The notes beneath the pieces were generated by a model, which saw only the letters and a list, made by a program, of their open reading frames with translations, did no database searches and was not told the DNA's origin. Source: Polaribacter sp. Hel_I_88 (lineage in GTDB: Bacteria > Bacteroidota > Bacteroidia > Flavobacteriales > Flavobacteriaceae). Taken from it: DNA of 64,000 nucleotides. Where the stretch lies: NCBI RefSeq assembly GCF_000687935.1, contig NZ_JHZZ01000001.1:2440001-2504000 (forward strand). Direction: 5' to 3'. Every line of letters begins with the position of its first letter. The stretch's first letter is position 1. The position numbers were made by a program, and so were the translations under genes. Shown piece by piece: positions 35,173-42,822 of this stretch.

Positions 35173-35961
35173 TTACTTATTTCTTGCAAACTTTCCTTTT
35201 TTATATCTTTTTGTGGGAATAGAGTCTAAAATATAGGGAATAGAAATAAATCCATTTTTTGTAGGTTTATAAACAGCAAAATGAAGATGAGGTTCAGTAC
35301 TCATTCCTGTATTACCAGAATAACCAATTACTTGCCCTTTTTTTACAATTTGACTTTTATTTACTAAAACACCATCTTTTTTTAAATGCACATATTGTGC
35401 AAAAGTGCCATCTGAATGTGCAATAATAATCAAGTTTGCTTTGTCTCTGTACTTTTTATCTCTTCCTCCAATATTCGAGTCTTCTTTTGTTTTAATCACT
35501 AAACCACCTCTAATAGCACAAACTTTTTGTCCAACGTTCATTTTAAAATCGATAGCATATTTAGAAAAGCTACCCTTGTGTGTGAAATTTGTGTTTTGTC
35601 CTTGAAGAATTTTATAGCGTTTACCTTTTAAAAAAGGCAAACCATAGTTATATAACGTGTCATATTTTTTAAAATCCGATGTTCCATAAAACAGTGAAAA
35701 TTGAAACTTCTCAATTATTTTACTTGTATCAATTTTAGATTGTTCAAATTGAAGAATTTTTAAAGTATCTGGTTTTTTAAAATCGATATACTGTTCAACT
35801 TTCGTTTTTTGATCAACAATTTTTAAAAATGTTTTTCCTAAAACAGGGTTTTTGGCAAAAACATATATAGAATCATTCTCTAATTTAAAAGAAATATAAC
35901 TCGGTTTTTCTTGTGCTTTTGAACACGAAACAAAGAAAAGGATTAGTATTAAATATTTCAA
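35173..35961 (-). CDS. M23 family peptidase-like lipoprotein
   Basis: 262 residues. It has a short leader with lipobox FFVSC, so it is lipidated. The C-terminal domain (about 135-250) is LytM/M23-like: SKYAIDFKMNVGQKV, YVHLKKDGVLV, and the HLHFAVYK motif carrying two zinc-site histidines. The usual first zinc ligand histidine, four residues before the Asp of AIDF, is replaced by Lys, so it may be a degenerate or regulatory M23 protein. It would act on peptidoglycan cross-links in the periplasm. It starts 7 bp after the M28 peptidase gene and is likely in its operon. Confidence 0.82.
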   Translation of the reverse strand: MKYLILILFFVSCSKAQEKPSYISFKLENDSIYVFAKNPVLGKTFLKIVDQKTKVEQYIDFKKPDTLKILQFEQSKIDTSKIIEKFQFSLFYGTSDFKKYDTLYNYGLPFLKGKRYKILQGQNTNFTHKGSFSKYAIDFKMNVGQKVCAIRGGLVIKTKEDSNIGGRDKKYRDKANLIIIAHSDGTFAQYVHLKKDGVLVNKSQIVKKGQVIGYSGNTGMSTEPHLHFAVYKPTKNGFISIPYILDSIPTKRYKKGKFARNK

Positions 35962-35968
35962 ATCAATA

Positions 35969-37294
35969 TTATCTCAAAATTTTATTTGGAAAAACAACCA
36001 CACTTTCATGTCCATTTTCGCCAACAGCAGCAACTCCAAAAAAGAAATTATCAATTACAATACCCTCTAAAGTAAATTCTGTACTTTCTACATATCTTGA
36101 ATTGTCCCAAGTTGGCGATGTTGTATCTCTCCAGTAAATTTTATAGCCTTTTGCACCATCAACTTTACTCCATTTTAATTTTGCAGATGGTTCAACAATT
36201 CCACCAATAGCAACTTCTTTTGGAGCTTCTGGAGCCCAAGCTAAACTAGCTAAATTTATAGCGTTTACAGCTGTTAATTTTTTAGCATAAGGAAAATTAA
36301 CATGTTCAAAAGTATCACCATATTTTATATCATTTTCGGTTCTAATATCTTGATGTTGTTGGGTGTAATTTTCATGAGCTTCCATAATTCTAATTCCTGC
36401 AAACCCTAAATCGTTAAAAGGTCTATGATGTCCTCCTCGTCCAAATCTATCTAATCTATAAATCATCATTGGGTTCATTTCTGGCATATAGGTTTTTGTA
36501 GTTTTGTGCACATATCTTGCCAATTGTCTAGAGATTCCATCAACTTCACCACCATAAAAGCGTCTTGCATTTCTTTGTCTATCAGTTTCGTTTGCAGGTA
36601 CAGGTTCAGAGAAAATTCTAAAGGCTCTATTATCAATTACGCCATCAACTCCAGTGATGTTTCCAATCATATCGTTATTTAAAATCCCGATAATTTCCCA
36701 ATCTTTATCTTTTGCATATTTTGCCAAACCTGCACCACCAAAAAGTCCTTGTTCTTCTCCAGATAAACCTACATAAATAATACTACTTTCAAATTGGTAT
36801 TTTGATAAAACTCTAGCAGCCTCAATTGTACCAGCCATTCCTGATGCATTATCGTTTGCACCTGGAGCATCTGTTGTAAAATCCATAGTATCACTTGCTC
36901 TCGAATCTATATCACCACTCATTATAATGTATTTGTTTGGGTATTTTGTGCCTTTTTGAATAGCAACAACATTTACAACATAGGCATCTTTTGGTACTCT
37001 TCTATTCCCTTCTTTAGTAACCAAATCTTTTTGATAAAATACGTTTAAACAATTGTTACAGTTGTTAGAAATATTGTCGAATTCGCCTTTTATCCATCTT
37101 CTTGCTGCACCTATTCCACGTGTTTCTGAAATAGTGTCAGAAAAAGTGTTTCTTGTGCCAAATTCCGTTAATGTTTTTACGTAGCTTTTTATGTTATCAG
37201 CAGAAACAGCATCAATAATATCGTAAATTTTTTGATCTGTTTGTGCAAACGTAATCGATGAGACTAGTAAAAATAAGAGAGTGATTTTTTTCAT
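35969..37294 (-). CDS. Secreted M28 family zinc peptidase with C-terminal FN3-like domain
   Basis: 441 residues with a signal peptide ending ITFAQ. The M28 core has DAPGANDNASGM near 142 (metal-bridging Asp), GLSGEEQGLFG near 180 (catalytic Glu-Glu), and NNDMIGNI near 205. The position of the usual first zinc histidine reads SGDIDSRASD, with Asp. Residues about 355-441 form a fibronectin-III-like sandwich. It is likely an aminopeptidase secreted or at the cell surface, feeding peptide uptake. Followed by the M23 gene; preceded 13 bp away by a membrane protein gene on the same strand. Confidence 0.87.
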   Translation of the reverse strand: MKKITLLFLLVSSITFAQTDQKIYDIIDAVSADNIKSYVKTLTEFGTRNTFSDTISETRGIGAARRWIKGEFDNISNNCNNCLNVFYQKDLVTKEGNRRVPKDAYVVNVVAIQKGTKYPNKYIIMSGDIDSRASDTMDFTTDAPGANDNASGMAGTIEAARVLSKYQFESSIIYVGLSGEEQGLFGGAGLAKYAKDKDWEIIGILNNDMIGNITGVDGVIDNRAFRIFSEPVPANETDRQRNARRFYGGEVDGISRQLARYVHKTTKTYMPEMNPMMIYRLDRFGRGGHHRPFNDLGFAGIRIMEAHENYTQQHQDIRTENDIKYGDTFEHVNFPYAKKLTAVNAINLASLAWAPEAPKEVAIGGIVEPSAKLKWSKVDGAKGYKIYWRDTTSPTWDNSRYVESTEFTLEGIVIDNFFFGVAAVGENGHESVVVFPNKILR

Positions 37295-37307
37295 TTGTAA
37301 TAATTAT

Positions 37308-38621
37308 TTATTGTTTAAAATACCAAAAAGGAATGTCTATAATATATTCCTTTTCTAATTCTTTTGTTTCTTTTGATGTAATAAATCTATTAATATTAAT
37401 AATATGTTTTCCTTTTGTAAATGTATCTAACGTAATAAAAGATTCAAAACCCAATTGATTATTTATTTGTGTAATGTTAAATTCAGGTTCAATTTTTGTT
37501 TCATCAATCTTAAAAATATACACTTTTTGAAAAGCTTTTAAGTAAATAGCTCTAAGACTATCTTGTTCTTTATAAGATGTTTTTGAAGAAAACAAATCGC
37601 TTCTATAGCCTCTTTTGTCTTCTAAAGGTTTTAAATTTTTATGCTGTTCAAAAATTAAATCTTCAATATTTTCTCTAAAAGGGATAAAAATATGGACGTA
37701 ATTATCATTTACAATTTTAGAATGTATTGCTGCGCCTCTAATGTACTCGTTTTTTATGAGCGAATTTAAATAATTATTTTGATTTGTGTAATACGTTGAT
37801 GAGTATCTATTTACAGAAACGTAATTAGATCTTACTGTTTGAAATGTTGTTAAGAAAAACGTTACAATATAAATTGGTGTTAAAATAAAAGTGAGTCTTC
37901 TGCTAAATTTATCATCTAAAATATTATAAACTAAAGGTCTGTATAAAAAAGAAAGTGTAATTACGCTAAATATCTTATAAATAGGAAAATATAAGAAAGA
38001 TGTCCATTCTACTTTTTTTAAATAACCTTGTGTAATAAAATCGACAAAGACAATAAAGGCGATTAATAAAAAGAAAATACCAAAAAAACCTAGTAATGTA
38101 TAACCTAAAAAATCAGGAAATAGTCCAGATTTTACAAAGAAAGCTCCTGCTAAAACTACAATTAAAATAACTGTAAAAAAGGAAATTATATAAAATAAAT
38201 ATAAAAATGTAAGTGCAAATAAAATGCTACAATAATTTTCTAAAGCACCAATAAATTTGTCAAAAGAACCTACTTTTTTCTTTAAATAAATTGTAAACCG
38301 CTTTTTATATTTTAAAGAATCATAATCGATTTCACCAGAAACATATCGCAAACCAATGGCACCAATCCATAATCCTCTTAAAATAACGTGTATAATTAAG
38401 TTGATAATTAGTACCCAGCAGGCTATATAAATAATTGGATATAAAAATTTACTATAGCTTTCAATAGCTATAGCTTCGTTCCATAAGTTTTTTACAAACC
38501 CTAATGAAGATACCAAACCAAAAATAGCAAAACCAGAAATTAGCAATTCTAATTGCCAGCTTTCTTGTTGTAGTTTGTCTAAAAGTTTTTTAAACTTACT
38601 ATCTGTATATTCATTTTTCAT
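37308..38621 (-). CDS. Multi-pass membrane protein of unknown function
   Basis: 437 residues from the ATG at 38621. About six transmembrane segments lie between residues 25 and 265, grouped in pairs, and a soluble domain of about 170 residues ends the protein. No transporter or enzyme motif is recognised. It reads into the M28 and M23 peptidase genes and could be cotranscribed with them. The start was moved three codons in from the longest frame; MKNEYTDSKF is the more natural N-terminus. Confidence 0.65.
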   Translation of the reverse strand: MKNEYTDSKFKKLLDKLQQESWQLELLISGFAIFGLVSSLGFVKNLWNEAIAIESYSKFLYPIIYIACWVLIINLIIHVILRGLWIGAIGLRYVSGEIDYDSLKYKKRFTIYLKKKVGSFDKFIGALENYCSILFALTFLYLFYIISFFTVILIVVLAGAFFVKSGLFPDFLGYTLLGFFGIFFLLIAFIVFVDFITQGYLKKVEWTSFLYFPIYKIFSVITLSFLYRPLVYNILDDKFSRRLTFILTPIYIVTFFLTTFQTVRSNYVSVNRYSSTYYTNQNNYLNSLIKNEYIRGAAIHSKIVNDNYVHIFIPFRENIEDLIFEQHKNLKPLEDKRGYRSDLFSSKTSYKEQDSLRAIYLKAFQKVYIFKIDETKIEPEFNITQINNQLGFESFITLDTFTKGKHIININRFITSKETKELEKEYIIDIPFWYFKQ

Positions 38622-38664
38622 GTAAAACACATATTTCGAATAAAGATAGTAACTTTATAAAACA

Positions 38665-38702
38665 GAAAAAAACCAGTTCATAAAAAAATGAAATGGTTTT
38701 TT
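38665..38702 (-). terminator. Hairpin terminator between two minus-strand genes
   Basis: AAAACCAGTTCAT (38669-38681) pairs with ATGAAATGGTTTT (38688-38700), with one mismatch and a six-A loop. The T-run is on the minus strand, after the DUF6249 gene. Confidence 0.7.
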
Positions 38703-38721
38703 AGTTTTTGGTTGATGATAT

Positions 38722-39105
38722 TTATTCTTTATCTAAACTTTTGGTGACTTTAAAACCAATTAACAAAGAAGCTCCTGCACATAAAAAGATAGATGCTGCA
38801 TATAAAGTTTCTGAACTTATATAATTAGTTGGTCTGTTTTGGTAACTGCCACTATAACCAAAATTATAGCTTAAAAGAGACCCTAATAAAATACCAACAC
38901 CAATGCCCATGGCTAATAAACCTAAATTTAAGATTAAAATTTTCCAAAAAGGAGCTGCTTGTTTTTTTTGTGAAGATATAAAAATTGATGCATCTGCGCC
39001 TTTTTCTATCAATGCCATTCTTTCTTTATTTCTAGTTGAAAAATATAAATAAAATACTCCAAAAATTGCGGTTATTAAAATACTGAATACTAATGTAGGT
39101 CCCAT
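38722..39105 (-). CDS. DUF6249-like small membrane protein
   Basis: 127 residues. Three transmembrane segments (about 5-22, 52-75 and 100-120) and the cytoplasmic motif RNKERMALIEKGADASIF, which is typical of DUF6249 proteins. Its function is not known. It is divergent from an ECF sigma factor gene, an arrangement often seen in Flavobacteriia, so the two may be coregulated. Confidence 0.75.
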   Translation of the reverse strand: MGPTLVFSILITAIFGVFYLYFSTRNKERMALIEKGADASIFISSQKKQAAPFWKILILNLGLLAMGIGVGILLGSLLSYNFGYSGSYQNRPTNYISSETLYAASIFLCAGASLLIGFKVTKSLDKE

Positions 39106-39254
39106 ATTAATGTTTTAGGTTTAAATGATTAATTTTATTTTGTTTGTAGCTTTGACGATTTATTGTAAGTTGAGGTTACAACAAAAACGATTTTTTTTAT
39201 AAATTAATTTTTGCTAAAAAAAATCAACAAAAAGTGTAACCTATATATAACAAA

Positions 39255-39259
39255 AGGAG
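39255..39259 (+). promoter_or_regulatory. Shine-Dalgarno-like site of the sigma factor gene
   Basis: AGGAG, within AAAAGGAGT, lies 11 bp before the ATG at 39271. Such sites are rare in this genome and here decide the start. Confidence 0.55.
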
Positions 39260-39270
39260 TCAAACTTAAA

Positions 39271-39855
39271 ATGACCAACCAAACCGAACAGTTTTATATT
39301 GCAAAAGTTATCAATGGAGATACAAATGCGTTTGCATCTCTTGTTGATATGTATAAAAATATGGTGTTTAGTTTGGCTTTTAAAATGACAAAAAATAGGG
39401 AAGAAGCAGAGGAGATTAGTCAAGATGCATTTATAAAAGCCTATAAAAATTTACCTAAATTTAAAGGCGATTCAAAATTTTCTACTTGGTTGTATCGAAT
39501 TGCATATCATACAAGTTTGGATGCTATCAAGAAGAATAAAAACAATAACAACACATTTGAAATTAATGAAATTACCTTTAATCAAATTAAAGCAACTGAA
39601 ACTATTTTAGACGGAATTGAAAGAAAAGAACGTGCAAAAATCATGGAAATTTGTTTGCATAAATTACCAGATGAAGAACGTATTATTATTTGGATGTTTT
39701 ATTATGATGAATTATCTTTAAAAGAAATTATGGAGATAACCTCTTTGTCTGAGGCGAATTTAAAAGTTAAATTACACAGAGCTAGAAAAAAATTATTGAC
39801 GATTGTAAAAGAAAATGTATCACCAGAACTGATAGAAAATTATGGGAGAAAATAA
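39271..39855 (+). CDS. ECF-type RNA polymerase sigma factor
   Basis: 194 residues. Region 2 (about 20-90) carries the region 2.2-2.4 motif EEISQDAFIKAYKNLPKF and SKFSTWLYRIAYHTSLD. Region 4 (about 130-180) has LPDEERIIIWMFYYDELSLK and the helix-turn-helix SLSEANLKVKLHRARKKL. The start at 39271 was chosen for the AGGAG site and because the 20 extra residues of the longer frame are not sigma-like. Its end overlaps the next gene by 14 bp, so translational coupling with a membrane-bound partner is likely. Confidence 0.92.
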   Translation: MTNQTEQFYIAKVINGDTNAFASLVDMYKNMVFSLAFKMTKNREEAEEISQDAFIKAYKNLPKFKGDSKFSTWLYRIAYHTSLDAIKKNKNNNNTFEINEITFNQIKATETILDGIERKERAKIMEICLHKLPDEERIIIWMFYYDELSLKEIMEITSLSEANLKVKLHRARKKLLTIVKENVSPELIENYGRK

Positions 39856-40252
39856 ACACATAAAAGAGTTAGATGCTTTTGCAAAAAAGTATGTAAAAGA
39901 AATTCCTTCACAGAAATTATCTCTAGATTTTACAACTTCTTTAATGAAGAAAATTGCTCTTGAAAATAATTCAGAAGTATTTAAAGCAAAACCGTTAATA
40001 GCTAAAAAAGGATGGATGCTAATTGCAGCCTCAATGATAGCATTAATATTTTCATCATTTTTTATAACAGAAGAAAGTGTTTTTAATCTGCCAAAAATAG
40101 AATTTGATTTTGTTGATACATTACAATTCACCAATTTATTTGAATCCTTATCAATTTCAAATATTACTCTATATGCAGTGTTGTTTTTTGGTTTGTTATT
40201 TTTTGCGCAAATTGTATTTTTAAAGAAACATTTTGATAAAAGGGTATATTAA
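39842..40252 (+). CDS. Putative membrane partner (anti-sigma-like) of the ECF sigma factor
   Basis: 136 residues. A soluble N-terminus (about 1-55, rich in Lys) is followed by two transmembrane segments (about 58-76 and 110-128) with a short outside loop. It has no zinc-binding HxxxCxxC motif, so it is not a classical ZAS anti-sigma factor. The 14-bp overlap with the sigma gene and the membrane topology suggest it controls the sigma factor; this is inference. Its stop lies 2 bp from the end of the convergent gene. Confidence 0.7.
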   Translation: MGENKHIKELDAFAKKYVKEIPSQKLSLDFTTSLMKKIALENNSEVFKAKPLIAKKGWMLIAASMIALIFSSFFITEESVFNLPKIEFDFVDTLQFTNLFESLSISNITLYAVLFFGLLFFAQIVFLKKHFDKRVY

Positions 40253-40254
40253 TT

Positions 40255-41430
40255 TCACATAAAAGTTACACTAACTATTTTGCCATTTTTAATTTCGTAT
40301 ACAGCAACTGCTTTAAAAGTATTGCCATTGGCAGTCACCAATTCATGATCGATTACTTTGTCTTTAAAAACAATTCTTTTTAAAATTTTACAGTGTAAAT
40401 CTGGCGTGTTTTCAAAAAAAGAAGTGTAATTTTTTCTCATGTTTTCCAAACCTTCATACCTTAATGTGTTTGGAAAACGATACACTTTTACACCTTTGGC
40501 AAAAGGTTTTAAAAAAGCCTCAATATCTCTATTGTTATAACCAGCTAATTGCTCTTTTGCCAAGTATTCTGGAGAAACTTCTGCAACAATGGCTATTTTA
40601 GAACCATCATCATTTACAGCCATTCTAGAAATATTATTGATGTTTTCATCCATAAACCTAAAAAATAAACTTGGATTTTTGTCTTTCTTTGGATTAAATT
40701 TATAAATAGAATTTTCATTAGAAATTAGCAATGTTCCATTTGGCAACCAAGTAATATCTTCAGATTTTCCAAGACCAGTAATCGTTTTTATTTCTTGTGT
40801 TTTTGGATTAATAGATTTTAAAACCCAAGAACTTTTATTTTCTTTGCTGATAAAACTCATCAAATCTGAATTCGGAATTCTATGCACAGAACGTCCAACA
40901 TTTTTAGTCATTGAAACGCTTGTTTTCTTTTTTATATCAGAAATAAACAGTTCTAAAGAATCATTTACAATGGAAACTGCTAACAATGTGTTTTTATCAA
41001 ACCAATTAGGATATGCAACTTTTAAATCTGCAATAATTTCTTTGTCTTTTCCAGAAGTAAAATCGTATTCATAAAAACGTTGTAAACCATCAGCATCTAA
41101 TCTTACAGCAGAAATAGTGTTAGAATTTGGAATTCTTTGAGGCGAGTATTCGCCACCATTTTCAGTGTTAGAAATAAAACGTTTTGAGTCATTTTGCAAA
41201 TTATAAAGAACAATATCTGTAAAATTATAATGGGTTGATGCAAAAGTTATCTGTTCATCATCATAAAAAAAAGGCTGACTGTTATACCCTTGAGAATTCG
41301 AAATTTTTTTTTGATTTGTTAATTGATACGTTTCATTATGCTGCTCAATATCAAAAACATAAATTGCAGTATTTGTTTGACAAACAATAGTTGAACTCAC
41401 TAAAAGAAATAATAAAAGTAGCTTTTTCAT
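40255..41430 (-). CDS. Secreted beta-propeller protein with C-terminal NTF2-like domain
   Basis: 391 residues with a signal peptide (about 1-18). Residues about 25-290 carry TolB/PD40-like repeats (FASTHYNFTDIVLYN, ISAVRLDADGLQRF, IAIVAEVSPEY). Residues about 295-391 form a SnoaL/NTF2-like domain (YEGLENMRKNYTSFFENTP, then DHELVTANGNTFKAVAVYE). It lies in the periplasm. The function is unknown: the NTF2 part might bind a small ligand. A -7 box is 17 bp upstream of the ATG. Confidence 0.78.
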   Translation of the reverse strand: MKKLLLLFLLVSSTIVCQTNTAIYVFDIEQHNETYQLTNQKKISNSQGYNSQPFFYDDEQITFASTHYNFTDIVLYNLQNDSKRFISNTENGGEYSPQRIPNSNTISAVRLDADGLQRFYEYDFTSGKDKEIIADLKVAYPNWFDKNTLLAVSIVNDSLELFISDIKKKTSVSMTKNVGRSVHRIPNSDLMSFISKENKSSWVLKSINPKTQEIKTITGLGKSEDITWLPNGTLLISNENSIYKFNPKKDKNPSLFFRFMDENINNISRMAVNDDGSKIAIVAEVSPEYLAKEQLAGYNNRDIEAFLKPFAKGVKVYRFPNTLRYEGLENMRKNYTSFFENTPDLHCKILKRIVFKDKVIDHELVTANGNTFKAVAVYEIKNGKIVSVTFM

Positions 41431-41446
41431 GATTAATTGATTTTCT

Positions 41447-41454
41447 CAAATATA
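41447..41454 (-). promoter_or_regulatory. -7 box for the propeller/NTF2 gene
   Basis: Plus-strand CAAATATA reads TATATTTG on the minus strand, 16 bp before the ATG at 41430. Confidence 0.55.
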
Positions 41455-41567
41455 CTAAAAATGAAAACCTCTTAATAATTGATTAGAGAATTTATCTCCA
41501 GTTTTTAATATACTATAAATTGTGATTCAGAATTAAATATTTTTATACCTTTAGAACAATTTTATTT

Positions 41568-41630
41568 ATGAATTTCCTAGCACATTTATATCTTTCACAA
41601 AACAACACCAATATTATGATTGGCAATTTT
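41568..41630 (+). pseudogene. Duplicated 5' fragment of acpH
   Basis: These 63 bases match 42159-42221, the start of the intact acpH gene, at all but two positions. The match begins exactly at the ATG and stops abruptly. The bases before it are unrelated to those before acpH, and an antitoxin-like frame follows. It cannot encode a working enzyme. Confidence 0.85.
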
Positions 41631-41666
41631 AACACAAATTTCTTATCTTTACTAAAATAAAAAGTT

Positions 41667-41873
41667 ACGAGTACTTCAGAAATTCGCAACGAAATATTAG
41701 AATTTATAAAAAATGAAGATGAATCTTCATTGCAAAATTTATATAAAATTATAAAAAACTATAAGCACCAAAAACAATTAGATAAAATGATTGAAGAAGG
41801 TGAAGAAGATATAAAGGCAGGAAGAACTTTTACTATTGAAGAAGCTCAAAAAATGCTTAAAACTTGGGTTTAA
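41667..41873 (+). pseudogene. Antitoxin-like small gene with ACG in place of the start codon
   Basis: The open frame encodes about 68 residues resembling small flavobacterial RelB-like antitoxins (STSEIRNEILEFIKNEDE at the start, RTFTIEEAQKMLKTWV at the end). The codon where the start would be is ACG (41667-41669), one base from ATG, and no ATG, GTG or TTG lies between it and an in-frame stop upstream. TATCTTTA at about 41644-41651 may be a former -7 box. No toxin gene follows. It is either a start-codon-lost relic or uses ACG. Confidence 0.45.
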
Positions 41874-41930
41874 AATTTCAATTGATATTTTAAATTAGTT
41901 TTCGATAAAAAAATCACAAACCATATTAAT

Positions 41931-42080
41931 ATTTCGCCCTTCTAGGGCTTAAAAAATTTTCAAAATACTTGCTATTAACATTTCATCCCTCTTGGATTTT
42001 TTAGCTCCAATAGGAGCGTAACATTAAAAGCAAAATAAAATATAAAATAAAATCAAAGCTCCATAGGAGCGAAATGTAAC
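41931..42080. repeat. Cluster of GCTCC/GGAGCG palindromic repeats
   Basis: ATTTCGCCCTTCTAGGGCT (41931-41949) and a degenerate copy (41979-41997) face two units of opposite orientation, AGCTCCAATAGGAGCGTAAC (from 42003) and AGCTCCATAGGAGCGAAAT (from 42058). All lie between the antitoxin-like relic and acpH and encode nothing. Confidence 0.7.
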
Positions 42081-42113
42081 CGAACAAAAATTATTTTTGA
42101 TTCTTAATAGTTT

Positions 42114-42143
42114 AAAACCACATCTTTTTAGTTGTGGTTTTTT
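42114..42143 (+). terminator. Terminator-like hairpin just before acpH
   Basis: AAAACCACA (42114-42122) pairs with TGTGGTTTT (42133-42141), followed by T bases. It lies only 16 bp before the acpH ATG, so it may act as an attenuator or be left from the rearrangement. Confidence 0.55.
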
Positions 42144-42158
42144 GTTACATTTACTTCA

Positions 42159-42752
42159 ATGAATTTCTTAGCACATTTATATCTTTCACAAAACAACACT
42201 AATATTATGATTGGCAATTTTATTGCAGATCATATTCGTGGGAATAATTACGAAGGCTTTTCAAAAGAAATTCAGCAAGGCATATTTTTACACAGAGAAA
42301 TAGATACGTTTACAGACGCTCATAAAATTGTTAGGAAAAGTAAACGACGTTTGCACAAACGTTACAGACATTATGATGGAGTCATCATCGATATTTTTTA
42401 CGATTATTTTTTAGCCAAAAACTGGGCAACTTATTCTGCAATTCCTTTGGATGTTTATACAAAATCTGTTTATCAATTATTTGATAAAATTTCATCAGAA
42501 TTACCAGCAAAATCGCAACAATTTATAAAGTATATGATTGAGTATGATATTCTATTCAATTATCAGTATAAAGAAGGCATTGCCAAAGTTTTAAACGGAA
42601 TGAATCATAGAACAAAAGGCAAGTCGCAAATGAATTTAGCCATCGAAGATTTATCACTTTTAGAAGCAGAATTACAAGAAGATTTTACAAGTTTCTTTCA
42701 AGATTTGTTAGATTTTACAAATCAGAAATTGAAAGTTTTAACGCCTTTATAA
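42159..42752 (+). CDS. acpH: Acyl carrier protein phosphodiesterase family (AcpH/DUF479)
   Basis: 197 residues. The opening MNFLAHLYLSQNNTNIMIGN and GIFLHREIDTFTDAH near residue 42 are typical of AcpH, an HD-like metal-dependent phosphodiesterase that removes 4'-phosphopantetheine from acyl carrier protein. The start at 42159 was chosen over a longer frame because it gives the family N-terminus. Its first 63 bases are duplicated at 41568. No overlap with the next gene (70 bp). Confidence 0.85.
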   Translation: MNFLAHLYLSQNNTNIMIGNFIADHIRGNNYEGFSKEIQQGIFLHREIDTFTDAHKIVRKSKRRLHKRYRHYDGVIIDIFYDYFLAKNWATYSAIPLDVYTKSVYQLFDKISSELPAKSQQFIKYMIEYDILFNYQYKEGIAKVLNGMNHRTKGKSQMNLAIEDLSLLEAELQEDFTSFFQDLLDFTNQKLKVLTPL

Positions 42753-42822
42753 CCTTATAAATACAGTTACTAGTGTTTACTAATTGAAACCTTATCAAAA
42801 TAAATTCAAACAAAAATTATTT

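Noticed and set aside
39211..39270. A 20-residue extension of the sigma factor
   Set aside because: The AGGAG site favours the ATG at 39271 and the extra residues are not sigma-like.
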